Shown piece by piece: positions 18,532 through 28,602 of a stretch of 48,074 bases of DNA (its first letter is position 1; the number at the start of each line of letters is the position of its first letter). Origin of the DNA: Undibacterium sp. GTDB lineage: Bacteria > Pseudomonadota > Gammaproteobacteria > Burkholderiales > Burkholderiaceae_D. A program made the position numbers and the translations under genes. The stretch covers positions 1 through 48,074 of the forward strand of contig NZ_JAUSFI010000046.1 of the NCBI RefSeq assembly GCF_030651495.1, given 5' to 3'. Below the pieces are notes generated by a model. The model did no database searches. It saw only the letters and a program-made list of their open reading frames with translations, and was not told where the DNA came from.

Positions 18532-19346
18532 TGCCATCCTCCATGGGTCAATGCGTGCCATCCGTTGCCGATCTGATTGCGGCACTGTGCCTGCCTCCGG
18601 CTGTACTGCTCAACCAGCGTGTGCCCAAAAGGTTGCTTGCCGAGAACGGGGCACCAACTGCCGCCGACCGAAAGCTGCTGCAAGACCACATCGAAGAAAT
18701 CTCTTGGGTTGCCGCGCTTAAGCCCGCCAATGTGGGTGTTGCAGAGTACCGAGACGATCAGCGCACCTACCTTGAGCTGGCGGTTCTCTGCTTGACATTG
18801 CGCCAACTTGATAGCCAATCTACAAAAGTCGCTCGCATCACCGAGTTGGTGCACCGTGCCATTCCTTACCCGGTCTTATTGGTTCTGGATGACGGCGAAA
18901 ACTTGCATCTATCCCTGGTTCACATTCGGTGGGCACAGAAAGAAGCCGACAAGACGGTGCTCGACGGCGAACTGGTTCAAGGTGTCTTCGTGACCCTGGG
19001 CCAGGCTGGCAGCGAAGCGACTACCGAGAACCAGTCTGCCTTTCTCGCGTCACTGGACCTCAGCAAACAGCCACGCGCAGACCTGCGTGCGCTATATCAA
19101 GGCTGGATAGACACAGTATCCGCATGGCAGGCCGCCGCCGTCACCGGACGCTTTGAGGTCAGCACTACGCCCCAGCGAGCTGCCGACCGTCGCGCAGCAT
19201 TGCGGCGATGTCGTGAGCTGGATGCGCAGATCACCAGTCTGCGGTCTGCTGCCAGCAAGGAGCACCAGATGGCTCGCCAAGTGGCGGTCAACCTGGAAAT
19301 CAAGGTGTTGCTGGTAGAACGCCAGCAAGCCGAAGTCAATCTTTAA
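18528..19346 (+). CDS. DUF4391 domain protein
   Basis: The 272-residue protein starts in the ATGA overlap with the helicase stop. It has an N-terminal block FPLP-like region (VPSVADLIAALCLPPAVLLNQRVPKRLL), then KLLQDHIEEISWVAALKP with a VAEY strand, and a charged helical C-terminus. This pattern matches DUF4391, a family usually found next to such helicases and DNA methyltransferases. The function is unproven; coupling to the helicase suggests they form a complex. No catalytic motif is obvious. Confidence 0.72.
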   Translation: MMPSSMGQCVPSVADLIAALCLPPAVLLNQRVPKRLLAENGAPTAADRKLLQDHIEEISWVAALKPANVGVAEYRDDQRTYLELAVLCLTLRQLDSQSTKVARITELVHRAIPYPVLLVLDDGENLHLSLVHIRWAQKEADKTVLDGELVQGVFVTLGQAGSEATTENQSAFLASLDLSKQPRADLRALYQGWIDTVSAWQAAAVTGRFEVSTTPQRAADRRAALRRCRELDAQITSLRSAASKEHQMARQVAVNLEIKVLLVERQQAEVNL

Positions 19347-19355
19347 AGGATAGAA

Positions 19356-21539
19356 GTGAAAGCAACAGAAGCGAATTTACTAAAGTTTCTTAAAAAGTCT
19401 CCGCAGTTTGTCATTCCGATATACCAACGAAACTACTCGTGGACCGCTGCCCAATGCCGCCAACTTTGGTTGGACTTGATGCGTGCTGGGCGTGATGAAA
19501 AGGTTCTTGCACACTTCATTGGTTCTATTGTGTATATAGAGCGAGGTTTATCGACTGTCACCAGCCAGGAATCTCTGTTAGTCATTGATGGTCAACAGAG
19601 GTTGACCACAAGTACCTTACTGATTGCTGCATTAGCGAAACACTTTGAATCAGAAGGGCTGGCCGAACTATTGGATGCGTTTTCATACAAGAAGCTTTTT
19701 AACTACTACTTACTCAATCCTGATGAGGAAGGCGAGCGTCACTTCAAATTGATATTGTCTGAGACTGATAAAGAGACCTTGTTGGCAATTCTGCAAAAAA
19801 CACCCATGCCTGCGGAAGCTAGCAGTCGAATTACTGAGAACTATGCACTGTTTCAAGAACTGATCTTTCAGCACAAAAACGAGCTAGAAGCTATCTGCCA
19901 AGGCCTGGCTAAGTTGGTAATAGTGGACGTATCCTTAGATCGCACCCACGACAATCCGCAAATGGTTTTCGAGAGCATGAACTCCACCGGACTTGAACTA
20001 AGTCAAGCCGACTTGATTCGAAATTTCATCCTTATGGGTTTAGAGCATAAGCTACAGACGGAACTGTATAAAACATTCTGGCGTCCGATGGAGAAAGCAT
20101 TCGGTCAGGCTGCCTATGTTGTGCATTTTGATGCTTTTATGCGTCATTACCTGACCGCCAAGACCGGTGAGATACCTAATGTGCGCGAAGTCTATACAGC
20201 GTTCAAAAACTTCGCTCGAGGCTTGAAGGGCGACACTCGCGACTTGGTGACTGACATACATGCCTACGCCACTTACTATTGCGCCATGGCACTAGGCGTT
20301 GAGAAGGATGAAGCACTAAAGCAAGCCTTTCATGATCTGCGTGAATTGAAAATTGATGTGGCGTACCCATTCCTGCTAGATGTCTACCACGACTACCAAC
20401 AAGGCCGTCTTGGATCTGACGAGGTGCTAAATATTGTTCGTTTGGTTGAGAGCTACGTGTTTCGCCGTGCCATTTGTGCCATCCCAACCAACTCGATGAA
20501 CAAAACATTTGCGAGTATGAGCCGAACACTCAAAAAAGACCGTTATTTGGAAAGTGTGCAGGCCGCATTTTTGATGTTGCCCTCATACCGTCGTTTCCCC
20601 AGCGATGTTGAATTCCGGCGTGATATACAGACCAAAGACCTGTACAACTTTCGCAGCCGTGGCTATTGGCTGCGCCGGATAGAGAATCACGGTCGTAAAG
20701 AGCGGGTGCAGGTAGAGAGCTACACAATCGAGCATATTTTGCCTCAGAACAAGGCGCTATCCCAAGAGTGGCAAACTGAGTTGGGTCCTGAGTGGGAACG
20801 TATCCAGCAGACGTGGTTACATACCTTGGGAAATCTAACATTAACTGGCTACAACAGCGAATACAGCGATCGCTCTTTCGCTTACAAGCGTGACCAAGTT
20901 ACAGACGCAAATGGTCATGCAATAGGTTTCAAAAGCAGTCCGCTTCGCTTGAATACGCTGAGCATGGAGCTTGAAGTCATGGATGAGGAGAGCGGACAAA
21001 GTGTAAAGAAGAGCTTCTCCATGGGCACAATTCCCCACTGGACGGAGAATGCCATAAAAGCACGCGCCAATCGTTTGGCGACAGAGGTGGAAAAAGTCTG
21101 GACTGCTTCGAAACTTGCAGCCGATGTTCTAGACGCTTACCGACCTGCTGCTGCGAAGCTGGGACAGCAATACAGCATTGCAGATCACCCGCATTTAGCC
21201 ACTGGCCAGATGCGGGAGCTGTTCGATGCACTTCGTAAAGCCGTGGTGGCGCTGGACCCTTGTGTGAGCGAGGAGTTCTTGAAGCTGTATGTTGCCTACA
21301 AGGCTGAGACTAACTTTGTCGATGTTGTGCCCCAAGCCAAACGCCTGTTACTGGTTTTGAACCTTAGTATTGACGACATTGAAGACCCCAAGGGCCTGTG
21401 CCGAGATATCTCCAACATCGGTCGTTGGGGTAACGGCGATGTGGAAGTCGGCCTTTCTACTGTCGACGAGTTACCTTATGTTGTGGGCTTGATTCGTCAA
21501 TCGTTCGACCATCAGATGGGTGGCCCAGAAGATGCCTAA
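19356..21539 (+). CDS. DUF262-DUF1524 (GmrSD-like) nuclease with DUF5655-like tail
   Basis: Translation starts at GTG 19356, with AAAGGA 5-10 bases upstream. The 727-residue protein has the DUF262 ParB-like domain with D78-GQQRLTT (NTP-binding), a second family motif FESMNSTGLELSQADLIRNFIL, and a DUF1524 HNH nuclease domain (E459-H460-ILPQ, then LGNLTLTGYNSEYSDRSF about 490-505). The last 100 residues resemble DUF5655. GmrSD enzymes cut glucosylated or otherwise modified phage DNA in an NTP-dependent way. Here the gene lies inside an operon with an adenine methyltransferase, so its activity must spare the host's own methylation. All key residues appear present. Confidence 0.87.
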   Translation: MKATEANLLKFLKKSPQFVIPIYQRNYSWTAAQCRQLWLDLMRAGRDEKVLAHFIGSIVYIERGLSTVTSQESLLVIDGQQRLTTSTLLIAALAKHFESEGLAELLDAFSYKKLFNYYLLNPDEEGERHFKLILSETDKETLLAILQKTPMPAEASSRITENYALFQELIFQHKNELEAICQGLAKLVIVDVSLDRTHDNPQMVFESMNSTGLELSQADLIRNFILMGLEHKLQTELYKTFWRPMEKAFGQAAYVVHFDAFMRHYLTAKTGEIPNVREVYTAFKNFARGLKGDTRDLVTDIHAYATYYCAMALGVEKDEALKQAFHDLRELKIDVAYPFLLDVYHDYQQGRLGSDEVLNIVRLVESYVFRRAICAIPTNSMNKTFASMSRTLKKDRYLESVQAAFLMLPSYRRFPSDVEFRRDIQTKDLYNFRSRGYWLRRIENHGRKERVQVESYTIEHILPQNKALSQEWQTELGPEWERIQQTWLHTLGNLTLTGYNSEYSDRSFAYKRDQVTDANGHAIGFKSSPLRLNTLSMELEVMDEESGQSVKKSFSMGTIPHWTENAIKARANRLATEVEKVWTASKLAADVLDAYRPAAAKLGQQYSIADHPHLATGQMRELFDALRKAVVALDPCVSEEFLKLYVAYKAETNFVDVVPQAKRLLLVLNLSIDDIEDPKGLCRDISNIGRWGNGDVEVGLSTVDELPYVVGLIRQSFDHQMGGPEDA

Positions 21540-21586
21540 GCCAGTCACGCTAAGGATACGTATACAGAACATTTCGAGAAGATAAA

Positions 21587-23572
21587 ATGACCATTCAAAA
21601 GATAGAAGCGCAATCATCGGAAGCTCAAAGCGCAGACTTGATCGGCGACAACATTGCCAAGCTCAAGGCGCTTTTCCCCGAGCTTTTGACGGAAACCGGC
21701 AAAGGTATAGCCATCAATGTGGACGTGCTCAAGGCATTGGTGGGCGATGCCACCGCAACGGATGGTGAAGAGAAGTACGGCCTGAACTGGCATGGCAAGC
21801 GCCGCGCACGCCAGATCGCATTGACTCCTAGTACTGGAACACTACGGCCATGCCCGGAAGAAAGTGTGGACTGGGAAACCACGCAGAACTTGATGATCGA
21901 GGGAGACAACCTTGAAGTTCTCAAGCTCCTGCAAAAGAGCTATGCCGGCAAAATCAAGCTGATCTACATCGACCCACCTTACAACACCGGCAAGGACTTT
22001 GTATATCCGGATAATTTCCAAGACAACATCAAGAACTATCTTGAACTGACCGGGCAAGTTGAGGGTGGTGCAAAGATAACCACGAACACAGAAGCAAGCG
22101 GACGTTTCCATACTGATTGGTTGAACATGATGTACCCCCGCTTGCGCCTTGCAAAGTCGCTGTTGCACTCTGCTGGTTCCATCATGGTTTCTTGCGATGA
22201 CAACGAATTGTCGCGCTTGCTTTTGGCAATGGACGAAGTGTTTGGTGAAGAGAACTTTATTGGGCAAGTAATCTGGCAACGTTCAAAAAAAGGAGACTCA
22301 AAGCTCATTGCTACAGTACATGAGTATTTGGTCTGTTACGTCAAAGATAAGTCTTCAGTTCTCGAACAAGGAATATGGCGCCGACCTAAAGAGGGAGCCG
22401 AAGAGGTCTTGTCCAAATACACAGAACTTAAATCGTCATTGGCGAACAACCATGAGGCCATTCGTGCTGCAATGATGGATTGGTATAGAGAACTACCTGA
22501 TGGCGATTCACGAAAATCGCATAAGCACTACAACTGGTCTGATGATCGTGGCTTGTACTTTGCGGCAGACTTTGCGGGTCCGGACGACGGTCGCGACTCT
22601 AGACCTCGACATGACATTCTTCATCCCGTAACGAAACGGCCATGCAAAAAACCATCAACAGGATGGCGATGGGATGAGGAAAAGACTAACTGGGCACTCT
22701 CTCAAGTCCCTCCACGCATCCATTTTGGGACAGATGAGACGACCATTCCGACGCGGCGTAGCTACCTCTTTGAGATAGACAGTGAACCGTTTTCGTCAGT
22801 TTTTTATCGGGATGGCAGATCAGCGACACTTGAAGTCGAAGATTTAGTTGGAAAAGGATGGTTTCAGTTTCCAAAAAATACCGATGTTCTTTCAGAATTA
22901 ATCGAACTAGTGACCAAACCTGAGGATACCGTCCTCGACTTTTTTGCAGGCTCCGGCAGTACCGGCCATGCGGTGATGAAGGTTAATGCCTTTCATCAAT
23001 CGAAGCGTCGCTTTGTACTGGTTCAACTTCCTGAACCCACCGGTAAGGAGCCTTACAAAACAATTGCCGACATTACCAAGCAACGATTGCGTAAGGCTGG
23101 CGAAAAAGTTTCCAAGGGCGCTGGCCTCATGACAAAGGACGTTGGATTTCGAGTATTCAAGCTCGATACTTCAAACATCCGCGCATGGAGTGCAAACCGT
23201 CAAGACCTGGCTGGGACATTGTTGGCGAATCTGGAGCATATAGAACCTGGACGGTCGAATGAAGACGTCTTATATGAACTGCTATTGAAGTTGGGGCTTG
23301 ACCTATGCGTCCCTATCGAACAACGTGAGATTGCAGAAAAAGTGGTTTACAGCATTGGAGGCGGCACACTGATGGCCTGCCTCAATGAGCAAATCGCCGT
23401 AGCGGAAGCCGAAGCACTGGCAATAGGAATGGCCGCGTGGCGTAATGAACAAGGCACTGCTGGCGACACCACAGCCGTCTTCCGTGACAGCGCGTTTGAG
23501 AATGATGTGGCCAAGAGCAACCTCGCGGCCATCCTCGAACAACACGGCATCAAACAGGTGCGGAGTCTGTAA
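21587..23572 (+). CDS. Type III Mod-like adenine-specific DNA methyltransferase
   Basis: This 661-residue beta-class amino-methyltransferase has the catalytic DPPY motif at 129-132 (YIDPPYNTGKDFVYPDNF) before the SAM-binding FAGSGSTG motif (453-460), the order typical of type III Mod. The segment between them (about 225-420, including VHEYLVCYVKDKS and the DRGLYFAADFAGPDDGRDS region) should hold the target-recognition domain. It methylates adenine in one strand of a short asymmetric site, protecting host DNA and giving specificity to the Res protein. The next gene starts directly after the stop codon (TAAATG). Confidence 0.92.
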   Translation: MTIQKIEAQSSEAQSADLIGDNIAKLKALFPELLTETGKGIAINVDVLKALVGDATATDGEEKYGLNWHGKRRARQIALTPSTGTLRPCPEESVDWETTQNLMIEGDNLEVLKLLQKSYAGKIKLIYIDPPYNTGKDFVYPDNFQDNIKNYLELTGQVEGGAKITTNTEASGRFHTDWLNMMYPRLRLAKSLLHSAGSIMVSCDDNELSRLLLAMDEVFGEENFIGQVIWQRSKKGDSKLIATVHEYLVCYVKDKSSVLEQGIWRRPKEGAEEVLSKYTELKSSLANNHEAIRAAMMDWYRELPDGDSRKSHKHYNWSDDRGLYFAADFAGPDDGRDSRPRHDILHPVTKRPCKKPSTGWRWDEEKTNWALSQVPPRIHFGTDETTIPTRRSYLFEIDSEPFSSVFYRDGRSATLEVEDLVGKGWFQFPKNTDVLSELIELVTKPEDTVLDFFAGSGSTGHAVMKVNAFHQSKRRFVLVQLPEPTGKEPYKTIADITKQRLRKAGEKVSKGAGLMTKDVGFRVFKLDTSNIRAWSANRQDLAGTLLANLEHIEPGRSNEDVLYELLLKLGLDLCVPIEQREIAEKVVYSIGGGTLMACLNEQIAVAEAEALAIGMAAWRNEQGTAGDTTAVFRDSAFENDVAKSNLAAILEQHGIKQVRSL

Positions 23573-25324
23573 ATGGAACAACAAGCCCTGCTGGAGACCC
23601 TGGATCGCCTGTGCGCTTTGCCGCGAGAAGCGGCCACGGTGGAGTTCAAGTCCAACCTCGATCAAGCTGAAGAAATCGGTCAGTACCTGTCGGCACTGGC
23701 CAACTCCGCAGCGCTAGATGCTCATGACCGCGCTTGGTTGGTGTGGGGCGTGGAGGATCGAACTCACCGAGTAACGGGGACGAGCTTTGACCCGTTTTCG
23801 CGCACGGTGGGAGGCAACCAAAAACTGATCATGTGGTTGCAGCAAATGACTTCACCCAGGGCGGACTTCAGTTTTCATGAGTGTGTGCACCCGAATGGCA
23901 AAGTCGTTCTGCTTGAGATTCACCCTGCCCGTAGCGCGCCAATTGCTTTCCAGAATGTGCGTTACGTTCGTATTGACAGCCACAAGACCAAGCTCTCAGA
24001 GCATGCCGATAAGGAGGCTCGATTGTGGGCGATGCTGGGGCAAAAAGAAGATTGGTCGGGCGAATTGGTCCCAGGTGCAACGCTGGACGATCTAGACCCA
24101 GAAGCTGTGGAGGCTGCACGCAAGCGATTTGTCGAATACCTGATAAAGAGCGAGCCTGATCCTGCCCGACACGACCAGATTCGACGGGACAGCGCGGGCT
24201 GGGATGTGCCGACTTTGCTGAACAAGGCGCGCATCACCAAGCAAGGACATATCACACGCTCGGCGCTCTTGCTACTGGGCAGAGACGAAGCGGCGCACTT
24301 CCTCTCACCTGCTGACGCGAAGATAAGCTGGATTCTTCGGGACGCAAAAAATCGCACGGAGTCTTCACAGCACTTTGGCATTCCGCTGTTGCTTTCAACG
24401 GACATGGTCTATGGACGTATCCGCAACGTCACCGTCGAGCACATGCCGGACGGCACACTGTTCCCTACCGCCATTCAGCGCTACGACGCTTGGGTGATGC
24501 GTGAGGCCCTGCACAACTGCGTAGCGCACCAGGACTACCGGTTGGGCGGCAAGATCAACGTGGTGGAGCATCCTGACCGCTTGGTGTTCAGCAACCTTGG
24601 TCAGTTCATCCCGCCCAGTGTGGAGTGGATGCTGGAGCATCAATCGCCACCAGAGCATTACCGCAATCAGTGGTTGATCGACGGAATGATCCGCCTTCGC
24701 ATGATTGATCAGGTGGGCAGCGGTATCCGCCGCATGTTCGAGACCCAGCGCGAAAGGTTTTTCCCCTTGCCTGATTACGCGCTTGATGTGGTCGATCACG
24801 GACATCCGCGCGTGGAAGTATCGGTCAGTGGACAGGTGATGGATATGAAATACACCCAAGCACTGATGAAGCGCAACGACCTAGACTTGCGACAAGTGTT
24901 TCTGCTGGACCGGGTGCAAAAACGCCGAGCCCTTACACAGACCGAGGCGCACGAACTCAAGTCGCTTAAGTTGATTGAAGGTCGGTCGCCCAATTACTTC
25001 ATCTCAGCCAAGGTAGCAGACTGGGCAGGTCAGAAGGCACACTACATCCGTAATCGGGGATTGGATGATGCCTATTACCAGAAGCTGGTTATCGAGTATC
25101 TGCAGAAGTACGGCCAGGCCACTCGCAAGGAGCTGGATGACCTGATTTTGTCTAAGCTGCCTGAGGTGCTGGATCCTGCGCAAAAGCTCAACAAAGTGCG
25201 CAATTTGCTTCAGGTGATGCGGCGCGATGCCCAGATCGAGCGTTCTGGGCCAAAGGGGGTACCGATCTGGAAACTCTATACGGACGACGGCTTTACTAAA
25301 GATGCTCAAACTAGCAATGCCTAG
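23573..25324 (+). CDS. AlbA_2 (Schlafen-like) ATP-binding protein
   Basis: This 583-residue protein begins immediately after the methyltransferase stop. Residues about 15-130 form an AlbA_2/Schlafen-like DNA-binding domain (EAATVEFKSNLD, then VWGVEDRTHRVTGT). The middle holds a GHKL-like ATPase fold (ALHNCVAHQDYRLGGKINVVEHPDRLVFSNLGQF and DQVGSGIRRMFETQRE). Winged-helix segments end the protein. Such proteins are often annotated as transcriptional regulators but recur inside restriction operons; a regulatory or sensing role is inferred. 77 AT-rich bases separate it from the Res gene. Confidence 0.85.
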   Translation: MEQQALLETLDRLCALPREAATVEFKSNLDQAEEIGQYLSALANSAALDAHDRAWLVWGVEDRTHRVTGTSFDPFSRTVGGNQKLIMWLQQMTSPRADFSFHECVHPNGKVVLLEIHPARSAPIAFQNVRYVRIDSHKTKLSEHADKEARLWAMLGQKEDWSGELVPGATLDDLDPEAVEAARKRFVEYLIKSEPDPARHDQIRRDSAGWDVPTLLNKARITKQGHITRSALLLLGRDEAAHFLSPADAKISWILRDAKNRTESSQHFGIPLLLSTDMVYGRIRNVTVEHMPDGTLFPTAIQRYDAWVMREALHNCVAHQDYRLGGKINVVEHPDRLVFSNLGQFIPPSVEWMLEHQSPPEHYRNQWLIDGMIRLRMIDQVGSGIRRMFETQRERFFPLPDYALDVVDHGHPRVEVSVSGQVMDMKYTQALMKRNDLDLRQVFLLDRVQKRRALTQTEAHELKSLKLIEGRSPNYFISAKVADWAGQKAHYIRNRGLDDAYYQKLVIEYLQKYGQATRKELDDLILSKLPEVLDPAQKLNKVRNLLQVMRRDAQIERSGPKGVPIWKLYTDDGFTKDAQTSNA

Positions 25325-25401
25325 TAAAGAAATTAACCATAAGTTATTGATTTATATGATTTATTTCATTTTTCTGTAGCAAACAATTAGACCCGTAAAC
25401 A

Positions 25402-28400
25402 ATGAAATTACACTTCGAATCAGATTTGCCTTACCAAGCAGCAGCTATCGAGGCGGTTTGCGACCTGTTCCGAGGCCAAGAGGTTTGCCGTTCCGAGTTC
25501 ACCGTGACCCTTCGCGCCGCTCCTGCGGCCGATGGCGCAACCTTGCAAGGGAACCTGGAAGGCATGCAAGAGACAGACCAAGGTGGTATCGGCAACCGTT
25601 TAACTTTACTGGATGATGAAATTGGCCACAACCTCTCCGCAATCCAACTACGCAACGGGCTTGCGCCCTCAAGCAAGCTTTCGGGAGACTTCACCGTGGA
25701 GATGGAGACGGGCACTGGAAAGACCTACGTTTACTTGCGATCTGCATTCGAGCTGAATAGGCGTTATGGCTTCACCAAGTTTGTGGTCGTGGTACCGTCG
25801 GTGGCGATCAAGGAAGGTGTGAATAAAACGCTGGAGATCACCCGTGAGCACTTCGAGGCCCTGTACCCCGGTGCAAAGGGATATGAGTTCTTCCAGTACG
25901 ACTCAGAGAAACTGGGTCAGGTCCGCAACTTCGCTACCAGTCCGAATATTCAGATCATGGTCATCACGGTGGGCGCGATAAATAAGTTTGGGGACGAAGC
26001 CGCAGCGGTAATCGAGGAATCGGACGACGCAAAAAGGCGCGAGAAGTCCAAGAACAAAATGTACCGCGCCAGCGAGAAGACGGGTGGCGAGCGCCCAATT
26101 GACTTGATCCGCAACACGCGCCCCATCCTGATCGTGGACGAGCCGCAAAGTGTGGACGGCGGCATTGACGGCAAGGGCAAAAAGGCCTTGGAGCAGATGG
26201 ACCCACTGTGTACCTTGCGCTATTCAGCCACGCATGCGGATAAGCACAACATGGTTTACCGACTCGACGCAGTGGATGCGTATGAGCAAAAACTGGTCAA
26301 ACAGATCGAAGTAGCCGCAGCCACGGTGCAAGGCGGCAATAACAGGCCTTATGTGAAGCTGCTCTCGGTTAGCAACAAGAAGGGCGTGATCTCGGCCATT
26401 GTGGAGGTTGACCGCGAGAACAGCGCCGGAGCCGTTCGCCGTGAGTCCATCACAGTGCGAGATACCGATGACCTGGAGCAAGAAACTGGTCGTGCTTTGT
26501 ACGCCAACATCCGCGTTGGTGAAATTCGAGTTGGCACGACAAAGAAGGCAGCCGATCAGTTCATCGAGCTGAAGGTGCCCGGCAACGAGGTCTATTTACG
26601 CCCCGGTGAAGCATGGGGCGATGTGGATGCTGGAGCAGTACAGCGCGAAATGATCCGCCGCACAATCAAGGAGCACCTCGACAAGGAAAAGCGACTACGC
26701 CCCCTTGGCGTGAAAGTATTGAGCCTGTTTTTTATCGACGAAGTGGCCAAATATCGTCAGTACGATGAGCAGGGTAATGTGGTGAAAGGTGAGTACGCCG
26801 TGATGTTTGAAGAGGAATACAAGCGCTGGGCACGTCACCCGGACTATCAAAGCCTGTTTAACCAAGATGGCGCTGAAATCGATCTGACGACGACAGCGGA
26901 AGACGTGCATAACGGGTACTTTTCCATTGACAAAAAGAAGGTCGGCAGCAAGACCGTGGAGGTGTTCAAGGACACTAGTGGTGAGACCAAGGCTGACGAT
27001 GACACGTACAACTTGATCATGCGCGATAAGGAAAAGCTACTGAGCTTTGATTCGTCTCTGAAATTTATCTTCTCTCACTCGGCATTGAAGGAAGGCTGGG
27101 ACAACCCCAACGTGTTCCAGATTTGCAATTTTTCAACCCGAGAGACGGAGCGCTGGCGCCGTCAAACTGTTGGCCGTGGGCTGCGCCTGTGCGTAAACCA
27201 AGATGGCGAGCGCTTGCGCGGCTTTGAAGTGAACACGTTGACCGTCATTGCAACTGAGAGCTATGAGCAGTTCGCGGAGAACCTGCAAAAGGACATTGAA
27301 AAGGACACCGGCATTCAGTTTGGCGTTGTCCAAGATCATGAGTTTGCAGCTATTGCCGTGACCCAAGGCAGCGGTGAAGTTACACCACTCGGCTTCGACG
27401 CCTCCAAGGCCTTGTGGACGCATTTGAAGGCTCAGGGCTACATCAACGACAAGGGTAAAGTGCAAGATACGCTGAAAACGGCACTCAAGGACGGAACGCT
27501 GGTGCTGCATGCCGTATTTGAAGCGCAGAGAGCCCAAATCGCATCCGTTCTGAAAAAGCTCTCCGGCAAGCTGGAAGTAAAGAACGCCGACGACCGTAAA
27601 CAAATTTTGGTCCGCAAGTCGGTGTTGGTCAGTCCCGAGTTCAAGGCGTTGTGGGATCGCATCAAGCACAAGACCACGTACCGAGTTCACTTCGACAACG
27701 AAAAACTGATTCAAAGTTGCACTGGGGCGCTGCATGATGCGCAGCCAATCACCAAGACCCGTTTGCAGTGGCGCAAGGCTGGTATAGCGATTGGCAAGGC
27801 TGGCGTGGAGGCCACCGAGAAGGCGGGCGCTGATCTCGTTACGCTGAACGAGAACGACATCGAACTGCCGGACTTGTTAACCGAGTTGCAAGACCGAACG
27901 CAGCTCACACGCAAAACGATTGTCCGTATCCTGACCGAGAGCAAACGCTTGAATGACTTCAAACGCAACCCTCAACAGTTCATCGAACTGGCGGCGGAAG
28001 CCATCAACCGTTGCAAGCGCCTGGCATTGGTAGATGGCATCAAATACCAGCGCTTGGGCGACGAACAGTACTTCGCGCAAGAACTGTTTGAGACTGAAGA
28101 GCTGACCGGCTACCTGAAGAATCTAGTGCAGGACACCACCAAATCTGTGTACGAACATGTCGTGTATGACTCTGCCATCGAGCGCGATTTTGCCGAAGCC
28201 TTGGAGAAAAACGATGCCATCAAGGTTTACGCCAAGCTCCCCGGCTGGTTCAAGGTGCCAACGCCATTGGGCAGCTACAACCCCGATTGGGCCGTACTGG
28301 TAGACCGTGACGGTGTTGAGCGCCTGTACTTCGTGGTCGAAACCAAGAGCAGCCTGTTCGATGAAGACTTGCGCGATCGTGAGGGTGGCAAGATTAAATG

Positions 28401-28503
28401 TGGGGCCGCGCACTTCAAGGCGCTGGCAGTCGGTGAAAACCCGGCGATCTACGGGAAGTTCAAGGATGTGGATGGGTTGCTGACGTATGAGATATCTAGA
28501 TGA
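25402..28503 (+). CDS. Type III restriction Res-like helicase-nuclease
   Basis: The 1033-residue protein has helicase motif I ETGTGKT (Lys107), motif II DEPQ (246-249) and C-terminal helicase motifs SHSALKEGWDNPNVF and QTVGRGLRL (588-595). The C-terminal PD-(D/E)xK nuclease shows YNPDWAVL (Asp962) and VVETKSS (Glu980, Lys982). This is the complete architecture of type III Res subunits, which act with Mod and cut after ATP-dependent sliding between sites. Here it is separated from Mod by the AlbA gene. It is the last gene of the island proper; 99 bases follow before the next module. Confidence 0.92.
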   Translation: MKLHFESDLPYQAAAIEAVCDLFRGQEVCRSEFTVTLRAAPAADGATLQGNLEGMQETDQGGIGNRLTLLDDEIGHNLSAIQLRNGLAPSSKLSGDFTVEMETGTGKTYVYLRSAFELNRRYGFTKFVVVVPSVAIKEGVNKTLEITREHFEALYPGAKGYEFFQYDSEKLGQVRNFATSPNIQIMVITVGAINKFGDEAAAVIEESDDAKRREKSKNKMYRASEKTGGERPIDLIRNTRPILIVDEPQSVDGGIDGKGKKALEQMDPLCTLRYSATHADKHNMVYRLDAVDAYEQKLVKQIEVAAATVQGGNNRPYVKLLSVSNKKGVISAIVEVDRENSAGAVRRESITVRDTDDLEQETGRALYANIRVGEIRVGTTKKAADQFIELKVPGNEVYLRPGEAWGDVDAGAVQREMIRRTIKEHLDKEKRLRPLGVKVLSLFFIDEVAKYRQYDEQGNVVKGEYAVMFEEEYKRWARHPDYQSLFNQDGAEIDLTTTAEDVHNGYFSIDKKKVGSKTVEVFKDTSGETKADDDTYNLIMRDKEKLLSFDSSLKFIFSHSALKEGWDNPNVFQICNFSTRETERWRRQTVGRGLRLCVNQDGERLRGFEVNTLTVIATESYEQFAENLQKDIEKDTGIQFGVVQDHEFAAIAVTQGSGEVTPLGFDASKALWTHLKAQGYINDKGKVQDTLKTALKDGTLVLHAVFEAQRAQIASVLKKLSGKLEVKNADDRKQILVRKSVLVSPEFKALWDRIKHKTTYRVHFDNEKLIQSCTGALHDAQPITKTRLQWRKAGIAIGKAGVEATEKAGADLVTLNENDIELPDLLTELQDRTQLTRKTIVRILTESKRLNDFKRNPQQFIELAAEAINRCKRLALVDGIKYQRLGDEQYFAQELFETEELTGYLKNLVQDTTKSVYEHVVYDSAIERDFAEALEKNDAIKVYAKLPGWFKVPTPLGSYNPDWAVLVDRDGVERLYFVVETKSSLFDEDLRDREGGKIKCGAAHFKALAVGENPAIYGKFKDVDGLLTYEISR

Positions 28504-28602
28504 TGTAGCAGAATCACGCAAACAGAATGTAAAGTATTCAAAAAGCAACCAAGCGTTATACAGAGGCACGGCTGCAAACCTAAAGAAAAAAAAGGGAAGC
28601 GA

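Noticed and set aside
15301..28503. Assignment as BREX or DISARM
   Set aside because: No PglZ, BrxC/L, DrmA/B or DUF1998-type protein is present; Mod and Res are of type III style.
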